The notes under the pieces are model-generated. The model was given only the letters and a program-made list of their open reading frames with translations, searched no databases and was not told the origin of the DNA. A stretch of DNA of 60,619 nucleotides, taken from positions 1 to 60,619 of the forward strand of contig JAGBBP010000027.1 in NCBI GenBank assembly GCA_017938405.1. Reading direction: 5' to 3'. Source of the DNA: Lachnospiraceae bacterium (GTDB lineage: Bacteria; Bacillota; Clostridia; Lachnospirales; Lachnospiraceae). Position 1 is the first letter of the stretch; every line of letters starts with the position of its first letter. Below are positions 50,907-60,619 of this stretch, in pieces. Both the position numbers and the translations under genes were made by a program.

Positions 50907-51260
50907 ATGGAACAAAAAAGAGTATGGAAAGAAATAGGAACAGCAGTGGGGATTTCTTGTCTGGTGACAGTTCTTTTTCTTGTGATTGTTGCATTTGTGT
51001 TGTTAAAGGCCGGGCTGGGCGAAGGGGTGATTTCAAAAATTATGATTGCCGGATATGTTTTGGCACCGGCAACCGGCGGTTTTGTGCTGGGGAAAAAACG
51101 TAAGGTAAATCGCTTTTTATGGGGGTTGCTTGCCGGGGCGGTATACTTTTTTATATATGCAGTAATTGCGCTGTGTGTACAAAATGCTTCGATGACTGAT
51201 ATTTTGTGGGTGGCTATTCCTGTTTGTCTCGGCGGAATGGCGGGAGGTATGCTCAGTTAA
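50907..51260 (+). CDS. TIGR04086-type small membrane protein
   Basis: The 117-residue protein has four spans (about 12-35, 42-60, 68-90, 97-115) and belongs to a clostridial family of small four-span proteins that sit near yajC/tgt and gdpP. Function is unknown. GAGAGGT precedes the ATG. Confidence 0.8.
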   Translation: MEQKRVWKEIGTAVGISCLVTVLFLVIVAFVLLKAGLGEGVISKIMIAGYVLAPATGGFVLGKKRKVNRFLWGLLAGAVYFFIYAVIALCVQNASMTDILWVAIPVCLGGMAGGMLS

Positions 51261-51304
51261 GAATAAGGGAGAGGCGTTTGAAATTTTCGCTAAAAAAGAA
51301 ATAC

Positions 51305-51333
51305 TTCACAGCGGAGTCAAAATGTGGTATACT
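51305..51333 (+). promoter_or_regulatory. Promoter of the gdpP-rplI-dnaB operon
   Basis: TTCACA and TATACT are 17 bases apart, 77 bases before the gdpP start. Confidence 0.62.
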
Positions 51334-51409
51334 ATATCCAAAGGCATAAAAATGCCGGACTTGGAAATTATCGTTTTGATTAATACGTTATGTGAAAAGG
51401 GAGAACGCT

Positions 51410-53461
51410 ATGAGACGAATCATTAAATTAAAAGGAGTTATGCGGTTATATTTGAATTGGCCGATTTTTTTAACCATCCTTTTGATTTGCATGAATTTGA
51501 GTATATTAACGGTAGATAAAAAAGCAGCAGGTTTGATGGCTGTTTTTGTGGTGATTTACGCAGTGGTTGCTTTTTTGCTGTTTTTTGTGAAGAAACCGTT
51601 GATTGTGAATGAGATGGTCCGTTTTGCCGCCGGATACAGTCAGGTACAGCGCCGCTTATTAAAGGAGTTGGCGATTCCGTATGCGGTAATGGATACGGAA
51701 GGAACTATTCTCTGGGCAAACGATGAGTTTATGGATTTGGCGGAATTTTCCCCACGCCAGAAGAAGATTAAGACAATTATTCCGGAGATTACGGCGGACT
51801 GTTTTCCGACGGTGGAAAATGATACCAACCTTCATATTACTCTGCGGGAACGAAATTACGAGGTGTGTCTCCGTGTGGTAAATACACCGAGTTTTGACGA
51901 GGATATTCTCTGGCAGGATATGCAGCAGCATGTAAATGAATTGGTTGCCGTTTATCTGTATGATGAGACGGAGATTGTATCTTTGCACAAGGAGAACGAG
52001 GATCAGAAGTTGATTACCGGTCTTTTGTATATCGACAACTATGAGGAAACCTTCGAAAACATCGATGAGGTACGCCGCTCATTGCTTACGGCACTGGTGG
52101 ATCGTAAGATTAATAAGTATATGGTAAGTATTGATGCGATTATTAAAAAGTTGGAGAAGGACAAGTATATTTTTGTATTTCAGCATAAGTATCTGGCCCA
52201 GTTGGAAGCAACGAAGTTTTCTTTGTTGGAGGAAGTGCGTGGTGCCAGTATCGGTAATGATGCACCGATGGTTACCATCAGTATGGGGCTCGGTGTAAAT
52301 GCGGAATCTTATCTGGCAGGTTATGAAATGGCACGAGGCGCCATTGACCTTGCATTGGGACGCGGTGGCGACCAGGCGGTTGTGCGTGACGGAAGCAAGA
52401 TTTCCTATTACGGCGGAACCAGCGTTCAGATGGAGAAAACTACCCGTGTAAAAGCACGTGTAAAAGCTCACGCATTAAAGGAATTCGTGGAGGGAAAAGA
52501 TCGTGTTGTTGTTATGGGGCATTCCATCGGCGATATCGATTCCCTAGGTTCTGCAATCGGTGTTTATCGTATTGCAAAGACCTTAAACAAGAAAGCGCAT
52601 ATTGTTATTAACGAGATTACCAGTTCCATTCGTCCGATGTTGACTAAGTTCCAGGGGAATGCGGATTATGAGGACGATATGTTTATTGACGGTAACAAAG
52701 CCCAGGAGATTGTGGATGATAATACCCTTTTGGTTGTGGTGGATGTAAACCGTCCGAATTATACCGAATGTGAGGCACTGCTTTCCATGACCCGTACCAT
52801 TGTGATTTTGGACCATCACAGACAGACGGGCGAGGCGATTCCGAATGCGGTGTTGTCTTATATCGAGCCGTATGCATCTTCGGCCTGTGAAATGGTTGCG
52901 GAGATTTTGCAGTATATCGGCGACGGTTTAAAGTTAAAACCGTTGGAAGCGGATGCCATGTATGCCGGTATTATGATTGATACAAACAATTTCCTTACAA
53001 AGACCGGTGTGCGTACCTTTGAGGCGGCAGCATACCTTCGTCGAAACGGTGCGGACGTTACCCGAATTCGTAAGATGTTCCGTACGGACATGCCGGAGTA
53101 TTACGCAAAAGCAAAGTCGGTGGCGGCAGCGGAGATTTTTGAAAACCGTTTTGCATTTTCCGTGTCGGCCAGTGATGGTGTAGACAGTCCGACGGTCGTG
53201 GCGGCACAGACGGCAAACGAGCTGCTAAATATCAACGGGATTATTGCTTCCTTTGTATTTACGCAGTTTGGCGGAAAGATTTATATCAGTGCCCGTTCCA
53301 TTGATGAGTTGAACGTACAGGTGGTAATGGAAAAATTAGGCGGCGGTGGACATATGAGTGTGGCCGGAGCCCAGTTTGATGATTGCGACATTCCTACAGC
53401 GGTAGAACGTGTGAAGGATGTTTTACGCCAAATGATTACAGAGGGCGAAATTAAATTATAA
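51410..53461 (+). CDS. gdpP: c-di-AMP phosphodiesterase, GdpP-type
   Basis: The 683-residue protein has two spans (about 12-30 and 36-58), a PAS part (about 85-165), a degenerate GGDEF part (about 170-330), a DHH domain with [15 protein letters not shown] near 369-383 and ILDHHRQTG near 467-475, and a DHHA1 end with [13 protein letters not shown] near 643-655. It hydrolyses c-di-AMP to pApA. ATG at 51410 follows GGGAG. rplI and dnaB follow in the typical Firmicute order. Confidence 0.96.
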   Translation: MRRIIKLKGVMRLYLNWPIFLTILLICMNLSILTVDKKAAGLMAVFVVIYAVVAFLLFFVKKPLIVNEMVRFAAGYSQVQRRLLKELAIPYAVMDTEGTILWANDEFMDLAEFSPRQKKIKTIIPEITADCFPTVENDTNLHITLRERNYEVCLRVVNTPSFDEDILWQDMQQHVNELVAVYLYDETEIVSLHKENEDQKLITGLLYIDNYEETFENIDEVRRSLLTALVDRKINKYMVSIDAIIKKLEKDKYIFVFQHKYLAQLEATKFSLLEEVRGASIGNDAPMVTISMGLGVNAESYLAGYEMARGAIDLALGRGGDQAVVRDGSKISYYGGTSVQMEKTTRVKARVKAHALKEFVEGKDRVVVMGHSIGDIDSLGSAIGVYRIAKTLNKKAHIVINEITSSIRPMLTKFQGNADYEDDMFIDGNKAQEIVDDNTLLVVVDVNRPNYTECEALLSMTRTIVILDHHRQTGEAIPNAVLSYIEPYASSACEMVAEILQYIGDGLKLKPLEADAMYAGIMIDTNNFLTKTGVRTFEAAAYLRRNGADVTRIRKMFRTDMPEYYAKAKSVAAAEIFENRFAFSVSASDGVDSPTVVAAQTANELLNINGIIASFVFTQFGGKIYISARSIDELNVQVVMEKLGGGGHMSVAGAQFDDCDIPTAVERVKDVLRQMITEGEIKL

Positions 53462-53489
53462 CAGAAGCAAACGGAAAGGAAGAACGATT

Positions 53490-53936
53490 ATGGAAGTGAT
53501 TTTATTACAGGACGTTAAGAGCCTCGGAAAGAAAGGCGAGATTGTTAAGGTGAGTGATGGCTATGCGAGAAACTTCATTCTCCCGAAGAAGCTGGGGGTG
53601 GAGAAGACCGCAAAGACCATGAATGATTTGAAGTTACAAAAAGCAGCGGAAGAAAAGCACAGACAGGAAGTGCTGGCAGAGGCAAAGGCCCTTGCGGAGG
53701 AGATTAAGAAGCAGAGCGTAACGTTAAAGATTAAGTCCGGAGAAGGCGGAAGAACCTTCGGTTCCGTGTCTACCAAAGAAATTGCCGTAGCAATGAAGGA
53801 ACAGTTAAAGCTGGATGTGGATAAGAAGAAACTGGTACTTCCGGAACCGATTCGTACGTTGGGAACCACCATTGTACCGGTAAGATTACACCCGGATGTG
53901 ACGACGGAGCTTACGGTAAAGGTAGTAGAGGCTTAG
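53490..53936 (+). CDS. rplI: 50S ribosomal protein L9
   Basis: The 148-residue protein has the N-terminal L9 domain ([34 protein letters not shown]) and long connecting helix, then [14 protein letters not shown] and [19 protein letters not shown] precedes the ATG. It lies between gdpP and dnaB, the usual place. Confidence 0.98.
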   Translation: MEVILLQDVKSLGKKGEIVKVSDGYARNFILPKKLGVEKTAKTMNDLKLQKAAEEKHRQEVLAEAKALAEEIKKQSVTLKIKSGEGGRTFGSVSTKEIAVAMKEQLKLDVDKKKLVLPEPIRTLGTTIVPVRLHPDVTTELTVKVVEA

Positions 53937-53969
53937 GTTACAGCACGCGATACAATGAGAGGGTTTTAA

Positions 53970-55313
53970 ATGGATGAAGCACTGATTAAGCGGGTAATGC
54001 CTCACAGTACGGAGGCGGAGCAGTCGGTTATCGGTTCCATGCTGTTGGACCGGGAAGCGATTATGACTGTTGCGGAAATGCTGACACGGGATGATTTTTA
54101 TAATCCGATGTACGGCCTTTTGTTTGAAATAATCACAGAATTGTTTAATGAAGGAAAGCCGGCCGATATCCTTACGGTGCAGAACCGTTTAAGAGAAAAG
54201 GATGCTCCGCCGGAAGCGTATGAATTAAAGTATTTTAACGAATTAATCGGTTCTGTGCCAACATCCGCAAATGTAAGGTTCTATGCGGAAATTGTAAAAA
54301 ACGAAGCAATCAAGCGCCGGACGATTAAGGTTACGGAGACGATTGCAAACGATTGTTATCTTGGAAAAAAAGGAACAGACGAAATACTGGCGGATACGGA
54401 AAAGCAGATTTTTGAGTTGGTACAGCGTCGTGGCGGAAGTGAGACGGAGGATATCCGCAGTATTGTTTTAAAGACCATTGAGAGCATCGAGAATGCGGCA
54501 AAGAATCACGGATCGGTAACCGGAATCGCCACCGGCTTTTATGATTTGGACTATAAAACGGCGGGGTTGCAACCGGCGGATTTGATTTTGATTGCGGCAC
54601 GACCTTCCATGGGTAAGACTGCGTTTGTATTAAATATTGCGGAGTACGTGGCTTTAAAGAGCAAAGTGCCTACGGCGATATTTAGTTTGGAAATGTCACG
54701 GACGCAGTTGGTAAACCGTATTCTTGCCATGAATTCCAAGGTGGATTCCCAGGCAATACGTACCGGTGATTTGAAGGATGAGGACTGGGTAAAGTTAATG
54801 GAAAGCGCAAGGCTTACCGGAGAATCTCCGCTGATGATTGATGATACGCCGGGTATTTCCATTCAGGAATTGCGTTCCAAGTGCAGAAAGTTTAAATTAG
54901 AGAAGAATCTCGGGCTTGTGATTATTGACTATTTACAGTTGATGTCCGGAGGAAAACGCTCGGAATCCAGACAGCAGGAGATTTCCGAGATATCCCGTTC
55001 TTTAAAAGCACTGGCAAGAGAAATCAATTGTCCGGTCATTGCATTGTCCCAGCTTTCCCGTGATGTGGAAAAACGTGAGGATAAGCGACCGATTCTTTCC
55101 GATTTGCGAGAATCCGGTGCAATCGAGCAGGATGCCGATGTGGTAATGTTTATTTACCGCGACGAGTATTATACGAAAGAAAAATGCGAAGAACCGGGTG
55201 TTTCCGAAATAATTATCGGTAAACAGAGAAACGGTCCGACAGGTACCGTAAAGCTTGCATGGCTCGGAAATTATACCAAATTTGCTAATTTGGAAAACCG
55301 AAAGAAATCGTAA
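53970..55313 (+). CDS. dnaB: Replicative DNA helicase
   Basis: The 447-residue protein has an N-terminal domain (HSTEAEQSVIGSMLLD) and a RecA-like domain with Walker A ARPSMGKTA near residues 210-218, Walker B VIIDYLQLM near 312-320 and ALSQLSRDVEKR near 364-375. It unwinds DNA at the replication fork as a hexamer. GAGAGGG precedes the ATG. A terminator follows at 55381. Confidence 0.98.
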   Translation: MDEALIKRVMPHSTEAEQSVIGSMLLDREAIMTVAEMLTRDDFYNPMYGLLFEIITELFNEGKPADILTVQNRLREKDAPPEAYELKYFNELIGSVPTSANVRFYAEIVKNEAIKRRTIKVTETIANDCYLGKKGTDEILADTEKQIFELVQRRGGSETEDIRSIVLKTIESIENAAKNHGSVTGIATGFYDLDYKTAGLQPADLILIAARPSMGKTAFVLNIAEYVALKSKVPTAIFSLEMSRTQLVNRILAMNSKVDSQAIRTGDLKDEDWVKLMESARLTGESPLMIDDTPGISIQELRSKCRKFKLEKNLGLVIIDYLQLMSGGKRSESRQQEISEISRSLKALAREINCPVIALSQLSRDVEKREDKRPILSDLRESGAIEQDADVVMFIYRDEYYTKEKCEEPGVSEIIIGKQRNGPTGTVKLAWLGNYTKFANLENRKKS

Positions 55314-55380
55314 AGTTATGGGAAAGCCTGCGTTTTTGTCGTTTTTTGTTTGAAAAGGGCAAATGATTTTGTAAAAAATT

Positions 55381-55413
55381 GGGAACAGATACTTGCGTGT
55401 CTGTTCCCTTTTT
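55381..55413 (+). terminator. Terminator after dnaB
   Basis: GGGAACAGA and TCTGTTCCC pair perfectly around a ten-base loop, then TTTTT. Confidence 0.93.
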
Positions 55414-55422
55414 CGTTATACT
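55393..55422 (+). promoter_or_regulatory. Possible promoter of the MerR-type gene
   Basis: TTGCGT and TATACT are 18 bases apart. The -35 lies in the loop of the dnaB terminator. Confidence 0.45.
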
Positions 55423-55479
55423 GTAGGACGTGGACAAACAAAGTGCCAAAGAAAGCAGAAAATGCAAGGGGGAAGAAAA

Positions 55480-56142
55480 ATGGAAAAGATATATCAGGTG
55501 TCGGAAGCGGCAGAAGAACTGGAGACGGAAGTATATACATTACGGTACTGGGAAAACCAGCTGGGATTGGAAGTGCCGCGGAATGCGGCGGGACATCGGT
55601 ATTATGAAGAAACGCAGATAGTGATGTTTCGGAATGTGAAGCGCTTAAAGGATGCGGGCTTCGGCTTGCGACAGATTAAGGCAATGGGAGAACGGATGAC
55701 TGCGGTGGCTGCGCTTTCCGATGAGAAATTGCAGGAATTAAGAAAGCGGATTGCGGGCTTGGAAGCGGAACAGGAGGAGGTGTTTTGCAAAAAGGAAGAG
55801 ACGAAGGAACCTGAGGAATTTTCTTTATGTGTCAGCGATTCCGCGGAATGTGCGGTGACCGTACAGGAAGAGCGTACGGAGGGAGTCCGGATGCTACAGG
55901 AAGGAATGACAAAATGGTTGGGAGAGTTGTTGCAGAAGAATAATGAACATCTGACCAGAACCATTGAGGACGGGGTATCGGAACGTATGGCAAGGGAGTT
56001 GCGTTTTTTGTTCCGCCAGCAGGAGGAAAAGGAAGAGGAGCGTTACCGAAGACTGGATCGTACCATCCGGGAGTATCAACAGGCCCGTGCGAATATGAAA
56101 CAACCACCGAATAAACCGTTTTATCGAAGATCTTTATATTGA
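55480..56142 (+). CDS. MerR-type helix-turn-helix regulator with coiled-coil tail
   Basis: The 220-residue protein starts with a MerR winged helix (YQVSEAAEELETEVYTLRYWENQL, GHRYYEETQIVMFRNVKRLKDAGFGLRQI). It has an acidic linker (about 100-140) and a long C-terminal helix ending in basic residues. No metal ligands are visible. Its position between dnaB and ftsH is common in this lineage. Coupled with the terminator and promoter, it is a single-gene unit. AGGGGGAAG precedes the ATG at 55480. Confidence 0.85.
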   Translation: MEKIYQVSEAAEELETEVYTLRYWENQLGLEVPRNAAGHRYYEETQIVMFRNVKRLKDAGFGLRQIKAMGERMTAVAALSDEKLQELRKRIAGLEAEQEEVFCKKEETKEPEEFSLCVSDSAECAVTVQEERTEGVRMLQEGMTKWLGELLQKNNEHLTRTIEDGVSERMARELRFLFRQQEEKEEERYRRLDRTIREYQQARANMKQPPNKPFYRRSLY

Positions 56143-56148
56143 TGAAAG

Positions 56149-56194
56149 AACTGCCGAACCGTTCAGTTTTATAAATGAGTTCGGCGGTTTTTTT
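56149..56194 (+). terminator. Terminator after the MerR-type gene
   Basis: AACTGCCGAAC and GTTCGGCGGTT pair with one weak pair around a 19-base loop, then a run of seven T. Confidence 0.88.
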
Positions 56195-56226
56195 ATATAT
56201 TTTAAGAAATTTTTAGTTTTGAACTA

Positions 56227-56259
56227 TTGATTTAAAAATGTACTGCCTATATAATAGGC
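56227..56259 (+). promoter_or_regulatory. Promoter of ftsH-uvrC with -10 palindrome
   Basis: TTGATT and TATAAT are 17 bases apart. The -10 box lies in the palindrome GCCTATATAATAGGC (56245-56259), which could be an operator. Confidence 0.7.
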
Positions 56260-56333
56260 ATAGAATAAGGCAGAATGCCTTGTTGAAAACGACAACGTAA
56301 AAGGTGGAGTGTTAAGATAAGAAAGGAAACAGT

Positions 56334-58298
56334 ATGGGAGAGACAGGTAATAATAACGGGAAAAAAGGAAAAGGATCACAGAATAACCGGAGCGGGATGA
56401 TTTTTTGTCTGGTCATTGCGCTTATTATGGTTATGATGTTTTTCTATATGATGAATCAAATCGAAGAAAGTACAAATCAGAAGATTTCGTACAATGAGTT
56501 TGTTACCATGTTGGAGGGTAACAAGGTTGCGGAGGTGCAGATTGATTCCGACAGCGGCCGGATTTTGATTACACCGAAGCAGGAAGAGGGGCAGAAAATT
56601 CCGAATTTTGCCATAACCTATTATACCGGAATTTTGGAGGATGGAAATAAAATTCAGGAACGTTGTGAGGCGGCGGGCGTTGTGTATAGCCGTGTGACGG
56701 TAGATAAGACCAATTCCGTACTCAGTTCGATTCTCAGCTATGTGCTGATGTTTGCGATTATTTACGGTGTGATGTTTTTTGTGTTCCGTATGTTCAGTAA
56801 AAGCGGCGGCGGTATGATGGGCGTCGGCAAGAGTAACGCAAAAGTATATGTGGAAAAAGAAACCGGCGTCACCTTTAAGGATGTAGCGGGACAGGAGGAA
56901 GCAAAAGAGTCTTTGACGGAGATGGTGGACTTTCTTCATAATCCGGGAAAATATACCCGTATCGGTGCAAAACTTCCGAAAGGTGCACTTTTGGTGGGGC
57001 CGCCGGGTACCGGTAAGACCTTGCTTGCAAAGGCAGTAGCCGGAGAGGCAAAGGTACCGTTTTTCTCTCTTTCCGGTTCGGATTTTGTGGAAATGTTTGT
57101 GGGTGTCGGTGCATCCCGTGTCCGTGATTTGTTTAAGCAGGCCCAGGCCCAGGCACCGTGTATTATTTTTATTGATGAAGTAGATGCTATCGGTAAGAGT
57201 CGTGATTCCCATTACGGCGGTGGGAATGATGAGCGCGAACAGACGTTAAATCAGCTTCTTTCCGAGATGGACGGTTTTGATACGTCAAAGGGACTTGTGA
57301 TTTTGGCGGCAACCAATCGTCCGGAGGTTTTGGATAAGGCGCTTTTGCGTCCGGGACGTTTTGATCGCAGAATTATTGTGGATAAGCCGGATTTAAAGGG
57401 ACGTATCGATATTTTAAAGGTACATGCAAAGCATGTGTTAATGCACGATTCCGTGAACTTGGAAGAGATTGCCATGGCGACTTCCGGTGCGGTAGGTTCC
57501 GATTTGGCAAATATTATTAATGAAGCGGCGATTCTTGCGGTAAAGCAGGGCCGTACCGTGGTGACCCAGGCGGATTTGTTTGAGTCGGTGGAAGTGGTTA
57601 TTGCCGGTAAGGAAAAGAAAGACCGCATTTTAGGAAAAGAAGAAAAGCGGATTGTGGCCTACCACGAGGTGGGGCACGCGTTGATTGCATGTTTGGATAA
57701 AAATGCGGAGCCGGTGCAGAAGATTACCATTGTACCGCGTACCATGGGAGCGCTCGGTTATGTAATGCAGGTGCCAGAAGAAGAAAAGTATTTAATGAAG
57801 AAAGACGAATTGCTGGCCCGCCTTGTGACCTTGTTCGGCGGTCGCGCGGCAGAGGAGCTGGTGTTTGGTTCGGTAACTACCGGTGCTTCCAATGATATTG
57901 AGAAGGCAACTTCCGTTGCCCGCGCCATGATTACTCAGTACGGTATGTCGGAAAAGTTTGGTCTTATGGGACTGGAATCCGTACAGAACCGTTATCTGGA
58001 CGGCAGACCGGTGCAAAATTGTGCGGATGCGACGGCAGCGCTGATTGATAATGAAGTAATGGAACTTTTGAAGGAATGCTACGATAAGGCATACAAGATG
58101 CTTTCCGAGAACAGGGATGTACTGGATAAGATAGCAGAGTTCTTATTTGAAAAGGAAACCATTACCGGCAAAGAGTTTATGAAAATTTATCGTGAGGTAA
58201 AGGGCCTGCCGGAGGAAAATCCGGAGGATAAGAAGGACAGTGAAGGAGAAGAAGGAAAGGCATCCTTTGATGTTGCAGTAGGAGAGACAGATGTTTGA
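56334..58298 (+). CDS. ftsH: ATP-dependent zinc metalloprotease FtsH
   Basis: The 654-residue protein has two spans (about 21-41 and 130-152) around an outer domain, an AAA module with Walker A GPPGTGKT at 222-229, Walker B IIFIDEVD near 277-284, [23 protein letters not shown] near 326-345, and the zinc motif HEVGH at 444-448 with the third ligand Asp in the segment ASNDIEKAT. It degrades misfolded membrane proteins. The C-terminus is acidic. It overlaps uvrC by 8 bases. AAGGAAA precedes the ATG. Confidence 0.98.
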   Translation: MGETGNNNGKKGKGSQNNRSGMIFCLVIALIMVMMFFYMMNQIEESTNQKISYNEFVTMLEGNKVAEVQIDSDSGRILITPKQEEGQKIPNFAITYYTGILEDGNKIQERCEAAGVVYSRVTVDKTNSVLSSILSYVLMFAIIYGVMFFVFRMFSKSGGGMMGVGKSNAKVYVEKETGVTFKDVAGQEEAKESLTEMVDFLHNPGKYTRIGAKLPKGALLVGPPGTGKTLLAKAVAGEAKVPFFSLSGSDFVEMFVGVGASRVRDLFKQAQAQAPCIIFIDEVDAIGKSRDSHYGGGNDEREQTLNQLLSEMDGFDTSKGLVILAATNRPEVLDKALLRPGRFDRRIIVDKPDLKGRIDILKVHAKHVLMHDSVNLEEIAMATSGAVGSDLANIINEAAILAVKQGRTVVTQADLFESVEVVIAGKEKKDRILGKEEKRIVAYHEVGHALIACLDKNAEPVQKITIVPRTMGALGYVMQVPEEEKYLMKKDELLARLVTLFGGRAAEELVFGSVTTGASNDIEKATSVARAMITQYGMSEKFGLMGLESVQNRYLDGRPVQNCADATAALIDNEVMELLKECYDKAYKMLSENRDVLDKIAEFLFEKETITGKEFMKIYREVKGLPEENPEDKKDSEGEEGKASFDVAVGETDV

Positions 58299-60132
58299 TA
58301 TCGAAGAAGAGTTAAAAAAGCTCCCGGCTAAGCCGGGAGTTTATATTATGCACGATAAGTCGGATGCCATTATTTATGTAGGAAAGGCAATCAGCTTGAA
58401 AAATCGTGTGCGTCAGTATTTCCAGAACAGCCGGAATTTGTCTCCGAAAATACAAAAAATGGTGTCCTTGGTGGCACGGTTTGAGTATATTGTAGTGGAT
58501 TCCGAAATGGAAGCGCTGGTGTTGGAGTGCAACTTAATTAAAGAACATCGTCCGAAGTACAATACCATGTTAAAGGATGATAAGCATTATCCGTACATCC
58601 GGGTGACGGTGAACGAACCGTTTCCACGGGTGCTGTTTGCACGCTCTCGCGGAAAAGATAAGGCGAAATATTTCGGACCCTATACCAGCGGACAGGCAGT
58701 AAAGGATACGCTGGATTTGTTAAAGAAGACCTATCAGATTCGGAATTGCAATTTAAATCTTCCGAAAGAGAAAAGCAGTCGTCCGTGTTTGTACTATCAT
58801 ATGGGACAATGCAAAGCACCGTGTCAGGGAGAAATCTCCCGGGAAGAATACGGAGCATCCATTGAGCAGGTAATGGCGTTTTTATCCGGTAACTTTTCTT
58901 TAATTACGAAACGTTTGGAACAGCTGATGAAAGATGCTTCCGTGAATTTGGAGTTTGAAAAGGCGGCAGAATATAGAGACTTATTAAATAGTGTATATCG
59001 TATGGCAGAACGTCAGAAAGCAGATGCGGATCTGACCGTGGACCGGGATATTGCGGCCATTGCAACGGCAGGAGAAGAAGCGGTGGTGCAGGTGTTCTTT
59101 GTACGGGAAGGAAAGATGATCGGAAGAGAACATTTTTACCTGACCGGGGTAGAGGGAGAGGACAGAGGGTTCGTATTACAGGAGTTTATTAAACAGTTTT
59201 ACGGAGGGACTCCGCATATTCCGAAGGAACTGTTATTATCGGAAGAAATTGAAGAAAGAGAATTGCTGGAGAACTATTTGACGGAGCGTTCGGGACGCAA
59301 GGTAAAGATTCTTGTACCGAAAAAAGGTGAGAAGGAACGTCTGGTAGAACTGGCGGAAAAAAATGCTTCTATGGTATTGCAGAAAGATGCGGAGAAGATT
59401 GCGGCAGAGGAAAAGAGGACAAGAGGCGCTGCGGATGAGATAGCGGAACTTTTGGGACTTACGGAATTGGGAAGGACGGAGTCTTTTGATATTTCCAATA
59501 CCGCAGGATTTGCAAGCGTGGCGTCTATGGTTGTTTTCGAAAACGGAAGACCGAACAAAGCGGAATATCGCAAATTCCGGATTAAAACCGTACAGGGCCC
59601 GGATGATTATGCCAGCATGCGGGAAGTGTTATCCCGTCGATTTTCTCATGGATTGCGGGAACGGGAAGAAGGGACGGAAGAAAAGTTTTCCAAGTTTCCG
59701 GATTTGATTTTGATGGACGGCGGAAAAGGGCAGGTCAATATTGCGGAACAGGTACTGGCGGAACTGGGAATATCGATTCCGGTATGCGGTATGGTGAAGG
59801 ATGACAAACACAACACCAGGGGTCTGTATTTTCATAATGAAGAATTACCGATGAATCAGCACAGCGAAGGCTTCCGGTTGCTCACCCGGATTCAGGATGA
59901 AACCCACCGGTTTGCTATTGAGTACCACCGCTCCCTGCGCGGGAAGGAACAAGTACATTCTATATTAGATGAAATTGAAGGCATCGGACCTGCCAGACGT
60001 CGGGCTCTGATGAAGGCATTCGGCAGCCAGGAAGCGATTCGTGAGGCAAGTGAAGAGGAACTGGCTGCGGTAGATTCCATGAATGCAGCAGCTGCTCATG
60101 CGGTGTATGAATTCTTTCAAAAAAAGAAGTAG
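58291..60132 (+). CDS. uvrC: Excinuclease ABC subunit C
   Basis: The 613-residue nuclease has a GIY-YIG domain ([27 protein letters not shown]) at 13-45, a UVR helix pair near 200-235 ([17 protein letters not shown]), an RNase-H-like domain ([19 protein letters not shown] near 398-416, MDGGKGQVN near 475-483) and C-terminal HhH ([19 protein letters not shown]). It cuts both sides of a DNA lesion with UvrAB. It overlaps ftsH by eight bases. A strong hairpin lies in its first codons. Confidence 0.97.
   Translation: MFDIEEELKKLPAKPGVYIMHDKSDAIIYVGKAISLKNRVRQYFQNSRNLSPKIQKMVSLVARFEYIVVDSEMEALVLECNLIKEHRPKYNTMLKDDKHYPYIRVTVNEPFPRVLFARSRGKDKAKYFGPYTSGQAVKDTLDLLKKTYQIRNCNLNLPKEKSSRPCLYYHMGQCKAPCQGEISREEYGASIEQVMAFLSGNFSLITKRLEQLMKDASVNLEFEKAAEYRDLLNSVYRMAERQKADADLTVDRDIAAIATAGEEAVVQVFFVREGKMIGREHFYLTGVEGEDRGFVLQEFIKQFYGGTPHIPKELLLSEEIEERELLENYLTERSGRKVKILVPKKGEKERLVELAEKNASMVLQKDAEKIAAEEKRTRGAADEIAELLGLTELGRTESFDISNTAGFASVASMVVFENGRPNKAEYRKFRIKTVQGPDDYASMREVLSRRFSHGLREREEGTEEKFSKFPDLILMDGGKGQVNIAEQVLAELGISIPVCGMVKDDKHNTRGLYFHNEELPMNQHSEGFRLLTRIQDETHRFAIEYHRSLRGKEQVHSILDEIEGIGPARRRALMKAFGSQEAIREASEEELAAVDSMNAAAAHAVYEFFQKKK
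58321..58339 (+). promoter_or_regulatory. Terminator-like hairpin inside the first codons of uvrC
   Basis: CTCCCGGC and GCCGGGAG pair perfectly around TAA, and the pairing extends into the A run before and the TTTATATT after. It codes for LPAKPGV, part of the conserved UvrC start. It could end most ftsH transcripts or lower uvrC translation; this is inference. Confidence 0.55.
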
Positions 60133-60152
60133 AAATTTTTGCAAAAAAGTGC

Positions 60153-60181
60153 TTGACACGTAAAAGGTTTCGTGGTAAGAT
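60153..60181 (+). promoter_or_regulatory. Promoter of the serine tRNA genes
   Basis: TTGACA and TAAGAT are 17 bases apart, 17 bases before the first tRNA. Confidence 0.78.
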
Positions 60182-60197
60182 AATCAAGCACTGTTTC

Positions 60198-60283
60198 GGA
60201 GAGTTGCCCGAGTGGTTTAAGGGGCTGGTCTTGAAAACCAGTGATTCCGAAAGGGACCGTGGGTTCGAATCCCACATTCTCCG
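60198..60283 (+). tRNA. tRNA-Ser(UGA)
   Basis: The acceptor GGAGAGT pairs with ATTCTCC plus discriminator G. The anticodon stem is CTGGT/ACCAG with loop CTTGAAA (anticodon TGA). A long variable arm with GATTCCGAAAGGGACC and the T-loop GTTCGAATC are typical of class II serine tRNA. CCA is not encoded. Confidence 0.97.
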
Positions 60284-60349
60284 CTAGGAAGATGGTAGAC
60301 AGACTTCTTCCGGAACATGGAAATGAATATTGACTTTGTGTCAGCATCT

Positions 60350-60438
60350 GGAGAAATACCCAAGCGGCTGAAGGGGCTCCCCTGGAAAGGGAGTAGGTCG
60401 TTAATAGCGGCGCGAGGGTTCAAATCCCTCTTTCTCCG
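60350..60438 (+). tRNA. tRNA-Ser(GGA)
   Basis: Acceptor GGAGAAA pairs with TTTCTCC, then G. The anticodon stem is CTCCC/GGGAG with loop CTGGAAA (anticodon GGA). A long variable arm (TAGGTCGTTAATAGCGGCGC) and T-loop GTTCAAATC follow. CCA is not encoded. It lies 66 bases behind the first serine tRNA and is probably cotranscribed. Confidence 0.97.
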
Positions 60439-60486
60439 TTCCTTTTTGAGATAGAAATTCAGAAATGAAAAAGTTGAAAAAAGGTA

Positions 60487-60515
60487 TTGACAGTTAAACG
60501 CTTCGGTGTTATACT
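60487..60515 (+). promoter_or_regulatory. Tandem promoter P1, probably of an rRNA operon
   Basis: TTGACA and TATACT are 17 bases apart, after the tRNA pair. No gene follows within the window. Confidence 0.75.
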
Positions 60516-60591
60516 GTGGAAGCTGTCGAAACGAAGCAAAAAACAAGAAAGTTTTGAAAAACAAGATTTTCGAAAAAGTTTTAAAAAGTGC

Positions 60592-60619
60592 TTGACAAAC
60601 ACAAACGAGTGTGATAAAC
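60592..60619 (+). promoter_or_regulatory. Tandem promoter P2, cut at the window edge
   Basis: TTGACA (60592-60597) is followed after 17 bases by TAAAC and the edge. Two strong tandem promoters with A-rich sequence between are typical before 16S rRNA genes in Clostridia; the target lies outside. Confidence 0.62.

Overview
The window looks like a chromosomal segment of an anaerobic Firmicute of class Clostridia, most likely a Lachnospiraceae-type organism. The evidence is strong AGGAGG ribosome-binding sites, TTGACA/TATAAT promoters with 17-base spacing, the gene order gdpP-rplI-dnaB and ftsH-uvrC, a type-2 argC, aldo/keto reductases with ferredoxin-like tails, an intracellular-looking family 9 glycoside hydrolase, and several ECF sigma/anti-sigma pairs. 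No species call can be made from the sequence alone.

Left part, 1-9.7 kb, is accessory DNA. An AT-rich block holds a D-Ala-D-Ala-ligase-like ATP-grasp protein and a convergent 826-residue P-loop (STAND-like) protein, next to a tyrosine recombinase. Then come a RelB/RelE-type toxin-antitoxin pair with its operator inside the promoter, a 5'-truncated HAD phosphatase gene, three poorly characterised genes, a 3'-truncated homocysteine S-methyltransferase gene, and a single-gene protein with a TIR/deoxyribosyltransferase-like front and a TPR-like tail. The gene debris and defence-like architectures suggest a repeatedly remodelled insertion region.

From 10 to 17.6 kb there are three consecutive ECF sigma factor units. 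Each sigma gene overlaps the gene of a membrane-anchored partner by 4 bases, and the units are separated by terminators. They carry extra membrane-anchored proteins, and one extracellular domain is shared by proteins of two different units. A divergent Xre regulator and hicAB pair follow, with two matching palindromic operators, then a blaI-blaR1-like repressor and membrane-protease pair with mirrored operators.

From 21 to 35.5 kb lie metabolic and envelope genes: an SDR oxidoreductase behind a leader hairpin, two ferredoxin-type aldo/keto reductases, a duplicated ABC ATPase/permease module, a chemoreceptor without an outer sensor domain, an HD protein, a GNAT protein, argC and a GH9 enzyme without a signal peptide. 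From 35.5 to 41.3 kb are a GGDEF-EAL protein with a degenerate GGDEF site and an ABC exporter split as TMD, ATPase, TMD together with a MerR regulator, all behind a MerR-type promoter with a 19-base spacer.

From 41.3 to 60.6 kb the content becomes core. It includes TspO, a Cu/Zn-SOD-like protein, a two-gene radical-SAM DNA-repair cassette with a probable LexA box in its promoter, YitT, a FAD/Rieske oxidoreductase, a protein carrying a FliM-type N-terminal motif, an HPr-like protein without the phospho-histidine, tgt-yajC, a PHP phosphoesterase, gdpP-rplI-dnaB, a MerR-type regulator, ftsH-uvrC, and two serine tRNAs. The right edge carries tandem promoters, probably for an rRNA operon just outside.
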